Assembly: GCF_036850765.1 (NCBI RefSeq) | Contig: NC_089493.1 | Coordinates: 267,084,534-267,148,533, forward strand | Length of the DNA: 64,000 bases | Direction: 5' to 3' | Source: Saccopteryx bilineata | Taxonomy: Eukaryota; Chordata; Mammalia; Chiroptera; Emballonuridae | Shown: positions 41,996 through 53,930 of the stretch, piece by piece | How the letters are laid out: every line of letters begins with the position of its first letter | How positions within the stretch are numbered: position 1 is the stretch's first letter | The notes under the pieces: model-generated | What the model was told of the DNA's origin: nothing | The model's database searches: none | What the model saw: only the letters and a program-made list of their open reading frames with translations | Made by a program: the position numbers and the translations under genes

Positions 41996-42414
41996 GTCAC
42001 ATGAGGCTGAATGAGGCTTAGATGTGCCAGGCCAGGGCCTTCTGCTGTATCACCTGACTCCAGTTCTGCCTGGACAAGGTTAGGGAAAACCTGGCTGGAC
42101 CCACAGGAAAGAGAGACCAGAGGCAGAAGGGTGGCAGCCACCTGAACTGTCCACGTGTATCACTGCTGCTCTGGATTCTGCCTGCAGAGGGCAGTACTGA
42201 GCACACACCAGGCCTCAAGCTCCCCCAGGTCCTTGGCTCCCCAGGCTTCTGGCTCTCTGCATAAGGACTTTGGGTCTAGAAAGCATTTTGCCCGGAAAAC
42301 AGTAGCCTAGCCAGCCAGCCCTTCCTGGGATTAACTTCCCCATCCAGGTCCACTGAGGCCGTGCCTTCTACCCAGCACCTCATGGGTAGGTGTAGAAGTA
42401 ATGGGCAGAACAGG

Positions 42415-42585
42415 GCTATGAAGCTAGTCCCAGCAGTGCCACCCACATGCCATATGTCCCTAAATGAGAGTCACTTCATCTCATTGTAAAATGAGGCCAA
42501 TAGGACACCCTTTGCAGACATAGTGTAAGGAACAGAAATTTTATATGCAATTTACCCAGAGCCTAGTAGACACTTAACAAGGGTG
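42415..42585 (+). mobile_element. MIR fossil
   Basis: GAGAGTCACTTCATCTCATTG, TAAAATGAGGCCAATAGG and CAGAGCCTAGTAGACAC match the MIR core and tail. Confidence 0.55.
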
Positions 42586-42600
42586 GTCATCATCACTTTT

Positions 42601-42631
42601 TTTTTTTTTTTAGATTTTACTTATTCATTTT

Positions 42632-42671
<40 letters not shown>

Positions 42672-42800
42672 AGAGAAGGGGGCAGGAGCAGGAAGCATCA
42701 ACTCCCATATGTGCCTTGACCGGGCAAGCCCAGGGTTTCGAACCAGTGACCTCAGCATTCCAGGTCGATGCTTTCTCCTCTGCACCACCACAGTCCAGGC
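42601..42800 (-). mobile_element. tRNA-derived SINE, family B
   Basis: Reverse copy with an enlarged (GA)n stretch. The perfect 15-bp TSD GTCATCATCACTTTT is at 42586-42600 and 42801-42815. Confidence 0.92.
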
Positions 42801-42839
42801 GTCATCATCACTTTTCTCTATCATGAGGCCACACTACAG

Positions 42840-42965
42840 CTGAGAGGCTTCAGCAGGGGGGCTATGGAGACTCAGAGAGGTGAACTGCCTTTCCAAGGTC
42901 ACACAGTTGTAAGAGGAAGAGCCAGGATTTGAATCTGAACAGTCAGACTCCTGACCTTGGTTCTT
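42840..42965 (-). mobile_element. MIR fossil
   Basis: CTCAGAGAGGTGAACTGCC, CCAAGGTCACACAGTTGTAAG and GCCAGGATTTGAATC are reverse MIR. Confidence 0.7.
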
Positions 42966-43900
42966 CCTCTCAACCAGGCTGCCATGCCAGGGAGGGACAG
43001 CACAGGACATGTGGGGATATAGGTCTGAGAGGGACCACAAGACAGGCTACCTCAAAATGTCCCCAAGCCTCCTGGTGATAAGGGAGATGAGAAGGTACCC
43101 CTAGAGGGCCAGGGGCAGCATAGGAATCAGAAAGTATCTGTAGCTTCATTCCCAATCCCCACTTCTCTGGCCAATACCCTCTGTGGACAAGGCAGCCAGT
43201 GGGCACAGGAGCCCCTCTGAGCTCTGCCTTGGCCAGGGCATTGCCAACATGGCCTGCCTGGGAGGAACTCACACGCTGGTGGGTTTGTGGGCTTGTCAGG
43301 TGGAGCCCTGGCCAGTCAAGGTTAACCTTTACCAAGTGCCCACTGTGTGTCCAACAGGGCCCTGGGAGACTGGGAATAGACCCTGTGGGCTTTGCTAGGA
43401 CCTAGTAGATTCTCAATCTACATATGGCTCTCTCCATGTAGGCCAGGAGCTCCCTGGGGTTGGGACCTACCTGTTTGGTGTCTGTTCCCTGCAGTGTCCA
43501 GCATAGCAAGGGCCTACCTAGCACAGGGCTCAGGGCACTCCTTGGGCTGAGTTAACTTGGGTGGCCTTGGAGAGGATGGGGTGTGCTTCCTGATTCGGTA
43601 GGACACCTAGTATGGTGGGGGAAAGTGGTGGCAAGAACCAAGGCCAGGAGTTCAGGAGAAGGGCTGCCTAGAAAAGATGAGACCTGGTGTGTCCAGTTGG
43701 ATCTGCTGCGACCTTGGGCATGTCACCGCCTTAACATCCCAGGGGACAAAAGGTGAAAGAGGTACTTGGGCCAAGCTACCGGGAAGATAACCTGGGCAAA
43801 ACGGGAGTGACCAGCTGCACTGACTTCAGTCTCCCCAGAGGAAGCCCCGGGCCTTCGGTTGCTCCAGGCCCTGGCTTCTCCTCCTGGGATCCTCCCCGCG
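42966..43900. other. unique sequence upstream of CpG island
   Basis: No exon or repeat recognised. GC rises towards 43,900. Confidence 0.4.
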
Positions 43901-44950
43901 CCCGCTGAGTGACCTTGACCCTCTGGTCGGGTCCCTGTGCCCCTGCTTCCTAATCCACCCTGGCCAGCGCTGGGGCGATGGAGGGGCCTCGCCGGGCAGC
44001 CAGGGGGCGCCGAGGCCGCGGGCGCCCCTCCCGCAGGCCCCCCTGGTGGCGGGCGCTGGGGCGGCGCGCGCGTGGGGCGCGGAGCGCGGGGCGGGGGAGC
44101 AGAGCTCCCCCCGCGGTGCCCAGGCCGGGGCGCGGGGCGGGCCGGGCGGGCTAATCCCGTATGTAAATGGCAGCCAATGGAGGGTGGTGTTGCGCGGGGC
44201 TGGGATTAGGGCCGGGGCGAATGACTGGCAATCTTACTGGGATTACAGAACAAAGAGCCTCCCCGCGCTCCCGCTCTCGGCTCCGTTCCCCGCGCCGCGC
44301 CCCGCCCTCCGCCGCAGCCCGCGCCGGGGGTGGGGGCCGCCGAGAGCCAGCCCCCCGGCCGGCCGAGAACCCCCGCCGCGGCCCCCTCCCCGGCCCGCGT
44401 CCCGCGCCCGCCCGCCCCCGCCGCGCGCTCCGTCCCCCATTCTCCCGGATTAATTAAGGAGGCAGCGGCAGGAGGCTGCGTCCTGGCCGCGGGCCGGGGC
44501 CGGGGCGCCGCTGGCAGGAGTGCTTGGGGATCCTCCAAGGTAGGAGAAACTTTTGCGGGGGGCGGGCGCCCAGGCCCTTCTCCCCTCTCCTCCCACCCCG
44601 CTGGCCCCCGCCCCTCCCCCTCAAGGTGTTACAGAATCTGGGTCCGGCTTTTGGGTGCATTGGGAGGCACGTGACTGGGGTTATAATTCGGGCCGGGGGA
44701 GGAGAGGGATGGCCACCCCCACCTGCCCAGAGGGGGTGGGATCCGGGAGCTGTCACCCCTGGCCCTTCCGGAGGTGGGGGGCTCTCTGGGCAGGCAGCGA
44801 GCGCCCGCAGGCTGCTGCAGTTGGCGAATGAGGTCAGTTGTGCTGCCCGCGGCGGCAGGCGCCAGTGTGGGAGCTGAGGGGGCTGGGAAGGCCGCGGCCC
44901 CCGCCACTCCTCCACCTCTGCCTTCCCCGCGCTGGGCCATCCCCTGGCCC
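43900..44950 (+). promoter_or_regulatory. CpG island, probable promoter
   Basis: About 1 kb of very GC-rich, CpG-dense DNA, the only such block in the window. Within it are GGCTAATCCCG (44150), ATGTAAATGG (44161, octamer-like), AGCCAATGG (CCAAT box, 44172), GGGATTAGGG (44203) and GGGATTACAG (44239). TAATCC/GGATTA is the preferred site of OTX, CRX, PITX and GSC homeoproteins. There is no TATA box. The gene is not identifiable because no coding exon is in view. Confidence 0.75.
44250..44539 (+). other. putative non-coding first exon ending at splice donor
   Basis: CCAAG|GTAGGAG at 44535-44546 is a strong splice donor just downstream of the CpG-island core. The exon start is unknown. No convincing ATG-led frame with domains precedes it, so it would be 5'UTR. 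Direction rests only on the donor. Confidence 0.4.
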
Positions 44951-45978
44951 GTGCCCCCAACTCGCTTACTGAATCCACACAGCGAGTACTGCCTCAGCAC
45001 AGTGGTTCCTGATGGAGTCTCTGGGGAGGGGGCTGGCCACAGGGTTGCAGCTGAACCCATGGGGATTGGGGGTGACTCAGAGGATGGCAGTGGGGAGGGG
45101 AGACAAAAGGTTCAGAGGAGCAAGTTGGGGTGCCCTATCTGTGGGCAGTTTCTGAATTCCTGCAGGTGGGCCAGGACGTCAAGCCAAGGAGGGGACACAG
45201 AGTGCTTGGTGCCCACCCCCAATCCTAAGTCCCTGGGCATGATGGACTGGATGCCTCGCCTGGGCTCTCCAGCCTCACCTGGGGCCAGGGAAAAGGGACA
45301 ATGCCCTGGCCTGAGCCCAGGGAAGAGGACAACCAGACAATTGAGAGTTCTGCCCTCCTGGCCGGGCTGGATTGGGCTTGAGCTCTGGAAATCTGGCCCT
45401 GTGACCCCACTTCCCAGTACCAGACATAGGGTGGGAGGCTCCTGTGTGCCCCATCACAGTTGGGGTCAGGGAGTACACCTTGGGGGTCTCCCTGACAGGA
45501 AGGGGAAGTGCTGGCCTTGGATGGAGTAGGGTTTGGGGCTGCCCCGGGATTGCCCTGGGGCTGGTAGCAGGGTGAAGGGCTGTCTGGGCAGCTTCTAGAG
45601 GAGCGGGCATTTGCCGGGGCTTCCTTTACTGAGCATTGCAGAAGGAAGGGGTGGCCAGAAGCTGCTCACACCCCTCTAGTCATCTTCTTCCTCTGGGTAT
45701 TTGGTGACCTCGTGTCTGCGACTGCTCACTCCTTGGCACTGGCCTTGGGCCTTGGGGTTTAGGAGTGCCTCAGAGCAGCCCGTTTGTTTCAGCAGTGTCA
45801 TTCCCAAAGGGAAAGGGCACCGACATTGATTATCTATTCGGAGCAGGAGGTGGTGTCTGGGAGGCTGCTGGCTGCTGGCTGGGAGGGGCTGGGCATAGGA
45901 CAGCAAGGATGGAGTCAGCCACCCAGTACAGGGCCTGGGAGGGTGTGAGGTAGACTCTGACCTCTTCTGAACAGGAAC

Positions 45979-45998
45979 GGGGGGGGGGGGGGGGGGGG
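45979..45998 (+). repeat. G20 homopolymer
   Basis: Twenty consecutive G. It is prone to G-quadruplex formation and to length error in sequencing. Confidence 0.9.
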
Positions 45999-46554
45999 CA
46001 AGGAACAGACCCTGCACCAAGGCAATAGGATGTCAGAATCCCCGACCTGCTTTTGGGATGTGGAAGGCTTAAGACCACACCCCATTCTGGAGCCTGCTCT
46101 GAGGGTGACCTAGAAAGTCTCCACTCTGACTCACGGTCCCAGAGAGCTCCATCAGAGGAAACGAGGAAGGGTTGGAACTCTGTGGCCAGTCATTCAAAAT
46201 GTGGGAGAACTTGGGGCTGGAGATTGCAGAACTGAGTCTCAAAGGCAGCATTTTAGGCACGCACGTAAGATGTTGGAGGAAGGGACATTTATTGCAATGT
46301 GCTAATCACAGGTACTTTATTTATGTGCTCATTTAAGGCAGTCTCCCAGAGCCAGGCTAGCCCCTACAGGGGCAGGTAGTCAGTGCTTGGTGCTTAGAAA
46401 TAGTCGGGAAGGCAGATGTTCTTACAGCTCCCCTATCTCCGGCATCCAGCATGGCCACAGTTTGGTAGAGGACCGTTTGTCAGAGGCCCGGGGTGAGGAT
46501 CTCAGGATGACATGATGATGGGTGACGGTTTGGGGTGTCCATGTCCTAAGTGTG

Positions 46555-46720
46555 ACTCTAGAAACACAGACCACATCTCCTGTTCCATCCTCATTCTCGG
46601 TTCTGGTTCATGTCCTCTGTCGACCTGTAGCTTCCTTGGGTACACTCATTGAATCCTGAAGTTTTCCTGAATAGCCTTTGCACATATTCTTCCTCTGACC
46701 TGGAAGACTCTTCTTAAGCT
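46555..46720 (+). mobile_element. L2-like fossil
   Basis: CAGACCACATCTCCTG, CCTTTGCACATATTCTTCC and CTGGAAGACTCTTC weakly follow the L2 order. Confidence 0.4.
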
Positions 46721-48326
46721 TCCCCTAACGGGGATCGGTGGTTTCCTTTAATGGCCCTCCCTAGCTAGGGTTGGGGGAATGCAGGAGTTGTAGAGTTTGT
46801 CTTTTTCCTCTCCTTGGGACAGAGCTAGCTTTCATGTCCTTAGGGCTGGCCAAAGTGCTGCCTACCTACCTCTCTGTCCCAACATTGATCTCACTCAAAA
46901 GTTAAAGGGCCATCTCCTCAGTTGCCCTAGAGATAGGGCAGGGACTGAGGCTTGCTTTTGATTCCTTGGTGCCCCAGGGTTGGTGCCCAAATACTTGTTG
47001 AATGGCTACTTGAGTGAATGAAGTTCTCCTTGGCCCACATTGCTAAGCAGTCTCTCTCCCGTTGTTCCTAAATTTCTATCTCTGGGACAGGACCCCACAA
47101 TGTTAGGAATCCCGGGTTCTTTCTCTGAGCTTCCTGTTTCCTGTCCTCCCAAGGGCTCCCTCTTTCCCCATTAACCCAGTCTGTGTCTTCCTCCGAACCT
47201 GAGCCTGGGGCTTTGTTCCCCAAGTGTCATCTGTCCTACTTCTTTCAGCCCTCCGACTCTTGGCCACTCATGAGCATCTCTCTCTTTGATACCAGGCAGC
47301 CAGGGACACAGGTCCTTTGGGACAAGCCAGGAGTATGTGCCGAGCACCATGCAGCCTGCAGAGAGGCCTTGAGCGGTACCCAGGAACAAGACCTGCGGGG
47401 GTTAATTCCAGAGAGCAGAGCAGGAGCCCTGGACCTTGGGGAGATCAGAAGGGAATTCCCAACAGGAATTCATAAGCAGGGGTGGAGTGGTGGAAAGGGT
47501 TAGTTAGTCTGTGTGGGAGGAGAAGGTGATCCTGGTTAGAAGACAGTGGGATGTCACCCTGTCAGTGGTGTGGAGATTTCTGTGTGTAGTTGTTGGGGGC
47601 TTCAGGTGGGTCTCAAGGGGAGCCAGCCCCTTCGCTGGGCGCCCGGGTTCCTAATTTGCAGGGATGTCTGCTGGGACTGTCTGTGATCCTAACACTCACT
47701 GGGGTTGGTACTCTGTCATTTCAAACTTGGTGCTGTGGGTCACAGTGATGACAGGGAAGAGGCTCAGAGCCCTGGGGGGAGGCTGGTGCCCGGAGCTGAG
47801 CCCTTGATCTCTGACTTAGATTTCCTGAACGAGCTGGTGAGGTTGTACTTTGTCCATACCAGGCTTGGGGTGACCGGTGGGGGTGTCTCAGGCAAAGAGC
47901 AGAACTCGCCTTCCTCTTGGGTCGAAGCTTATAGCTCGGCTGACCCAGAGCTATTTGTGTGCCCACCTGTCTCCCTCCTTCAGGACCACCTGCTTTAGGT
48001 TGCCAGATTTAGCTAATAAAAATAGGGCTGCCCAGTTAAATTTGGATTTTAGACAAGCCAGCAATTTTCAACCAGTGTGCCGTGGCGCACTGGTGTGCCG
48101 CAAGAAAATTTTTTTTCTTTTAAGAGTTTTTAAAATATGCAATACCTGATTATTTAGTCAGGGGTACGGACTTCTTTTCCCTGAAACTCTCAAATAAAAA
48201 AAAAAAAATAACACAGCCAATACAACAAAAGCTGTCTGGTGTGGTGTGAATGACTCAAAATTACACCTTTCTTTTTGGTCAGATTGGTGAAAAATATAAC
48301 TTATTTTGTGGTGTGTCGTAGAATTT

Positions 48327-48710
48327 ATTTTTTTTTTTGTACTTTTCTGAAGCTGGAAACGGGGAGAGACAGTCAGACAGACTCCCGCATGCGCCCGACC
48401 GGGATCCACCCGGCACACCCACCAGGGGCGATGCTCTGCCCACCAGGGGGCGATGCTCTGCCGCTGGGGGGGGCGCTCTGCCACGACCAGAGCCACTCTA
48501 GCGCCTGGGGCAGAGGCCAAGGAGCCATCCCCAGTGCCTGGGCCATCTTTGCTCCAATGGAGCCTTGGCTGCGGTAGGGGAAGAGAGAGACAGAGAGGAA
48601 GGAGGGGGTGGGGGTGGAGAAGCAAGTGGGCGCTTCTCCTATGTGCCCTGGTTGGGAATCGAACCCAGGTCCCCCGCACGCCAGGCTGACGCTCTACCGC
48701 TGAGGGCCGC
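48327..48710 (-). mobile_element. SINE family A inside hAT element
   Basis: Reverse copy with the 10-bp TSD CGTAGAATTT at 48317-48326 and 48711-48720. The tRNA-like head ends early (CTGAGGGCCGC), so the last about 15 bases are altered. Confidence 0.9.
48437..48456 (+). promoter_or_regulatory. CTCF-like motif in SINE A
   Basis: TGCCCACCAGGGGGCGATGC, intact, with a weaker ACCCACCAGGGGCGATGC copy 22 bases before it. Confidence 0.5.
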
Positions 48711-48971
48711 CGTAGAATTTTAATAATTAGTTTATGTGTGCCATGAGGTGGAAAAGGTTGAAAATCACTGAGATAAGCAACGGATAAGATGGTATTGGGG
48801 ACATAATTTACTTTAAAAACTTACTCATTGCTTCTCTGAAGTTCGGACTGAACCCGAGTCTTCTTGTCTGGCAGTTCCGGCCTCTGGGCTCTGTGACTGT
48901 TGGGCTGCGGAGGGGCTCAGGGTGTGGCCAGGGCCTGGAGCTGGGGTCAAGGCTTTGGGTATGATCTAGAG

Positions 48972-49319
48972 CAGGGGAGTCAATCTTTTTATACCTACCG
49001 CCCACTTTTGTATCTCTGTCAGTAGTAAAATTTTCTAACTGCCCACCGGTTCCACAGTAATGGTGATTTATAAAGTAGGGAAGTAACTTGACTTTATAAA
49101 ATTTATAAAGCAGAGTTACAGCAAATTAAAGCATATAATAATAATTACTTACCAAGTACTTTATGTCGAATTTTCGCTAAGTTTGGCAGAATAAATCTTT
49201 ATAAAACTTACTATAGTTAAATCTATATTTTTATTTATACTTTGGTTGCTCCGCTACCGCCCACCATGAAAGCTGGAACGCCCACTAGTGGGCGATAGGG
49301 ACCAGGTTGACTACCACTG
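48972..49319 (+). mobile_element. non-autonomous hAT element (family 3)
   Basis: 348 bp. Termini CAGGGGAGTCAATC and GGTTGACTACCACTG, subterminal CCGCCCAC and GTGGGCG. TSD ATCTAGAG (48964-48971) / GTCTAGAG (49320-49327). No coding capacity. Confidence 0.88.
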
Positions 49320-49667
49320 GTCTAGAGTGAATGTGAATCGAGCAACTTTGATTCTGATTTCATCTGCGGGCATTCCCTAGCCTGTGGTCCAAGGTCCAGA
49401 TCTCCTGTTAGACTTGGAGGTGTGGGGGCTCAGGGTCCCCACTCTGGGCAGCCCTGGTTTTGTCTTCTGTGCCATTGTGGTCCATAGTGCACATTAAGAG
49501 ATGTGGGGAGGGGGAATATCTTGTCAGAAACCAAATCAGGATTTGCAGACAAGCTTTGCAGAGCTAGGCCTGCACACGGGGAGGTGTTGCTCTGATGCCT
49601 GCCTTCAGGGGTTCAGGGTTCCTGGAGCCCCTTGGAGGGGAGGTTTTAAGAGGCTGTCCCTTTGGAG

Positions 49668-49988
49668 CAGGGGTCAGGAACCTATGGCTCGCGAGCCAAA
49701 TGCGGCTCTTTTGATGGCTGCATCTGGCTTACAGACAAATCTTTAATAAAAAGTATAATAACATTAAAAATATAAAACATTCTCATGTATTACAATCCAT
49801 TCATTTCCTACCGCTCATGTTCATGGTTGCGGGTGGCTGGAGCCAATCACTGCTGTCCTCTGGGACAACACCAAATTTTTATTGGATAATGCGTCATGTA
49901 CACAGGTCGTTGTATGGCTCTCACGGAATTACATTTTAAAATATGTGACGTTCATGGCTCTCTCAGCCAAAAAGCTTCCTGACCCCTG
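49668..49988 (+). mobile_element. non-autonomous hAT element (family 4)
   Basis: 321 bp. Termini CAGGGGTCAGGAACC and CTTCCTGACCCCTG, subterminal TATGGCTCGCGAGCC and ATGGCTCTCTCAGCC. The perfect TSD CTTTGGAG is at 49660-49667 and 49989-49996. Confidence 0.9.
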
Positions 49989-49996
49989 CTTTGGAG

Positions 49997-52110
49997 GGAG
50001 GCCAGGTGAGTACAGCATTATGGATGCTGGGAACTGCTGTTCCCCGGCACCATGCTGCTATTGTGGTGGGACCCCCCTCAGGAACACCTCCCCCCGTGCT
50101 ATGCTGAAGCCCCTGGAATGGGGGGGAGGCTTGATCAGTAAGTGAGGCAGGGTGGGCTCTCATGGCCCACGCTCCCTCTTCCCCACTTCAGGCATATGCT
50201 CATGATAACCTCTGTCCTATCTGAGCCCCAAGGTGGTGCTGTGGTTTGGGAGGCTCAGTGTTACATGATGGGGACTTCACAGCCACTAATGGGTATGTGG
50301 GTCACCCCTGTATAAGTCTGGAGTGGATACAGGCAGGGGAGCCAGAGGTGAGTAATCCCAGCTTGAGGACCGGGGTCCTGGGCCTCTCATAGGCACGTAC
50401 TAGGCTGTGGTTGGGGAGGGCGAGGGAGCTGTGAGCTGGAGCAGCTGGGCCCTCCTCCTTCCTGGGCTCGTAGCTGGAGGAGACCCTGCAGGCTACTTCT
50501 CTCCTGGAGACTTCAGTGACGCCAGGCCTGTTTGCTAGCAGGGGTATAGTGGAGTCTCAAGGTACATTTTCTGGCTGCTGACAAACCTCTGTTGTACATG
50601 GGGGGGGGGGGGTCTTTCTCCATCTATCTATCGACCTGTCAATCCACCAGGCAGTGAGAAGCTTGCATAGGTGCCAGATCTCTGGGGTCCAGGCTGGGGC
50701 ATCCAGCCTCAAGCTGTCAGCTAGGAGGGGCTCACACAGTATATATGTTGCTGAGAGACAATGGACAGCCAGGGAAATGCCCACATCGTAAGCTGGCCAT
50801 CCAAGGAGCTCAACCAATGCACACGCTTACACATAGCCCAGCCCCTGGCAAGACAGAACATTCCGTCTTCCCCAAAAGTTCCCTCGAGCCTGTTTGTAGC
50901 CAGCCCCCTTGCTCCTCTCAGCCCTTTGCAACCGCTGGTCTGTTTTTTTGTCCCTATAGCATCGTCCAGAGTGTCACATAAATGCGATCACACAGTATGC
51001 AGCCTGTCTGGCTTTGTTCACTGGGTGTACTGCACCTCTCCTGTTGAATCAGGGGCTGGTTCCTTTTGGTTGCTGAGTAGTATTCCATTGTCTGGATCTG
51101 CCACATGGCTCCACCGCTTTCTTGGGGTGGAGATCCAGCACACCCCGCTTGCCAAGCCCTGCTTGAGCTGAGGACCACCCAGAGGAGGGGGTGCCTTTCT
51201 CTCATTTTCACAAAATCCCCACCTGCACCCCATCCCCACCCCCATTAAGAGCTGACCTGAACCTGGAGATATGCATGCCTCTGTCCGCAGAGCTGGAATT
51301 TCATCCTCCGGTTCTAGTGACTCACATATACAGTGAACCCCGGATGAAATTACACCTGCCTGCGGCTGCCCTCAGGGCTGGATCCTCCGCCATGCAGGTG
51401 GGCTCCTGAAACCATCCTGCTCTGGGGCCAGGACAGCTGGGGGCCTGGGGCGGCCCTGGAGGAGGAGGCACTGTCTGTGCCCTAGGCTGTCTTGCCCATC
51501 TCTATGCCCCACTCCTCTAGGAGCTAAGGGGTCTCTAAGCCATGTGTCTCTGGTCTCTATCCTATAGCTTGTTAGCCTGGGGTGGAAATCCTGTCTTTTC
51601 TTGAAACAAAGGCAGGACTTCTGGGGGTAGGGAAGGAGAACTCATGAGCATGATTTAGGGTCAGACAGCAGGGCTGTGTGACTTACAGTGAGTGACTTCA
51701 CGTCTCTGTGCTTCTGATTGGTCATCTATAAACCAAAGCATCTGGTATGCAGGGCCAGTGTGAGACTCAACTGGGGTAACCCAAGCTGGTGGGATTCCTC
51801 AGGCCTGGAGGGCCTGGGGGCTATCAGAGGGGAGAGCAGGAAGGGACGTGTGGGTTGGATCTCCAGCTCTGAATCCCCCTTTGAGCCATAGTAGGGCCCA
51901 CTTTATCTGAGCTATCTGTTAGGGCTCTAAATAAAATGTTACCTGACAAAAACGTGTGGTTGGTCCTGTGTGAACAGTGGCCTTTCTCCTACACGTTTGT
52001 TTGAGCAGCACTGAGATTCTGGTTGGTCACAGAAGTTTCTAGTCAGGCCGATTCCAGCTCTGCCGCCTGCCTGCTGCGTGTAACGTAGCTGCCTGATCGA
52101 CTGAGCCTCA
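49997..52110. other. unique sequence, no gene recognised
   Basis: Short G-run at 50600-50612. A 10-bp hairpin-capable pair AATTTCATCC (51297) / GGATGAAATT (51342) occurs. No exon is supported. L1-like TTGCTGAGTAGTATTCCATTG is near 51070-51090. Confidence 0.4.
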
Positions 52111-52225
52111 GTTTGACCATCTAGAACGGGGTCCCCAAACTTTTTACACAAGGGGCCAGTTCACTGTCCCTCAGACCGTTGGAGGGCCGGACTATAAAAA
52201 AAAACTATGAACAAATCCCTATGCA

Positions 52226-52604
52226 GGCCCTGGCCGGTTGGCTCAGTGGTAGAGCGTCGGCCTGGCGTGCAGAAGTCCCGGGTTCGATTCCCGGCCAGCG
52301 CACACAGGAGAGACACCCATCTGCTTCTCCACCCCTCCCCCTCTCCTTCCTCTCTGTCTCTCTCTCCCCCTCCCGCAGCTAAGGCTCCATTGGAGCAAAG
52401 ATGGCCCGGGCGCTGGGGATGGCTCTGTGGCCTCTGTCTCAGGCGCTAGAGTGGCTCTGGTCGCAACATAGCGACGCCCAGGATGGGCAGAGCATCGCCC
52501 CCTGGTGGGCATGCCAGGTGGATCCCAGTCGGGTGCATGCGGGAGTCTGTCTGACTGTCTCTCCCCGTTTCCAGCTTCAGAAAAATACAAAAAAAAAAAA
52601 TAAT
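52226..52604 (+). mobile_element. SINE family A inside hAT element
   Basis: Full copy. The 13-bp TSD AAATCCCTATGCA is at 52213-52225 and 52605-52617. CTCF-like motif on the minus strand at 52492-52511. Confidence 0.92.
52492..52511 (-). promoter_or_regulatory. CTCF-like motif in SINE A
   Basis: The minus strand reads TGCCCACCAGGGGGCGATGC, intact. Confidence 0.5.
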
Positions 52605-52875
52605 AAATCCCTATGCACATTGCACATATCTTATTTTAAAGTAAAAAACAAAACGGGAACAAATACAATATTTAAAATAAAGAACAAGTAAATTTAACAA
52701 ACTGACCAGTATTTCAATGGGAACTATGGGCCTACTTTTGGCTAATGAGATGGTCAATGTGCTCCTCTCATTGACCACCAATGCCCCTTCCAGAAGTACG
52801 GCGGGGGCCGGATAAATGGCCTCGGGGGGCCGCATGCGGCCCACGGGCCATAGTTTGGGGCCCCCTGATCTAGAA

Positions 52876-53930
52876 AGTGGAGGCCACAGTATGCAGTGGA
52901 GTCCCTGGGTGGGTGTCAGGAACAAGAGTGCCTGAGTGAAGGAAGTCCAACCAGAGATTGTCAGTCTCCTGGGGCTCGTGGCTTCCTAAGAAATGACAGC
53001 TCCCTGGGTGATAACCTCGCCTACGTGGGTGTCTTAAGAGATTTGGGTGTTTTTTTTTAACTGTTTATATGGAAGTTATTGGCTTTTCTTAATGAGCAGG
53101 GCTGCACCCAGCATGTCCTTCCCCTATACCCCACCATTACCACCCCACCCCTGTGTCCTCAAGGTCTGAACTCCTCAATCATTCCAATCCATGAGCAGAA
53201 CTCGGTGGGATGCCTAGAGGGACTGTGGCAGGTCAGCCCTGTGCAGAAGGGCCCTTGGATGCTGCTTCTGGGTGGTGCCCTGAGGACCCCCACCTGCCCA
53301 CCCACCCACCCAGCTTCAGGGTGGTCCTGGCGGGCTCAAAGGGGGGTCTCGTGACTGGGCCAGTCTGATGTCTCTCTCATGTTTATCCAGGAGCTGGTTT
53401 TTCAGGTGTGGCGGCTTTCAGCAGAGGCCCGGGTTGGGAGAGATAGGGCGTTTGGGAAGGAGTTAGTTGCCCCCGTCCTCCAGTCCTCCATGTGGGCCCT
53501 GGCTCAGGGCAGGTGGGCTAACCACATTCTCCCTCTGATCTTGGGCCATCCCCACCCAGGGCCAGCTGCTCCCTGAGACACTGTTCTCAATACACCTTAC
53601 AGAGATGCTCTTAGTTGTCTGGGGTAGGAAGCCAATATCCTTCCTTGGGGGGTCTTTTGGCTGCCCCAGCCCTTCCCCACTTCACAGTAGGGTACCATGG
53701 AACCACCAGGACCTTTGAAGCCAGACAGACATGGGTTCAAGTCTCAATTCTATCATCAATCTGCTGTGTGGCCTCAGGCCAGCGACCACCTTTCTGAACT
53801 TCATTTGAACAAATGAGGATGGTTATCTGGTGTTGCAGGATTCTTGGGAGGGTCAGTGCGTTCAGTAAGGGGAAGCTGGTCAACATTTCAGTTAAGAGTG
53901 TCATTGTAAGGAACTGCCAAACCTGGATAG
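52876..53930. other. unique sequence with MIR piece
   Basis: MIR-like GACATGGGTTCAAGTCTCAATTC and TGTGTGGCCTCAGGCCAGCGACC lie at about 53725-53860. No exon is supported. Confidence 0.45.

Larger units (their letters stand above)
44951..48050. other. unique sequence, possible first intron
   Basis: No coding exon is supported. The + frame of about 250 codons at 44774-45529 has no domain. A 20-base G homopolymer is at 45979-45998. L2-like CCTTTGCACATATTCTTCC is near 46673. Confidence 0.4.
48059..48770 (+). mobile_element. non-autonomous hAT element (family 2) carrying a SINE
   Basis: Termini CAGCAATTTTCAACC and GGTTGAAAATCACTG, with TSD AGACAAGC (48051-48058) / AGATAAGC (48771-48778). Interior is AT-rich with TGTGCCGTGGCGCACTGG near the left end. 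It is split by a SINE at 48327-48710. No transposase. Confidence 0.85.
52127..52867 (+). mobile_element. non-autonomous hAT element (family 1) carrying a SINE
   Basis: Same family as 8142-8915. Left end CGGGGTCCCCAAACT has lost one base of CAGGGG. The perfect TSD ATCTAGAA is at 52119-52126 and 52868-52875. The SINE at 52226-52604 sits at a different point from that in the 8-kb copy. Confidence 0.9.

Noticed and set aside
44774..45529. 251-codon + frame next to the CpG island
   Set aside because: Starts after the best splice donor, shows no domain, and GC-rich DNA near islands is often stop-poor. A C-x2-C pair in it is not enough for a zinc finger.
51297..51351. Hairpin-capable pair AATTTCATCC / GGATGAAATT as a regulatory RNA
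   Set aside because: The arms are only 10 bases with a loop of over 30, expected by chance in 64 kb, and no precursor-like stem extends it.
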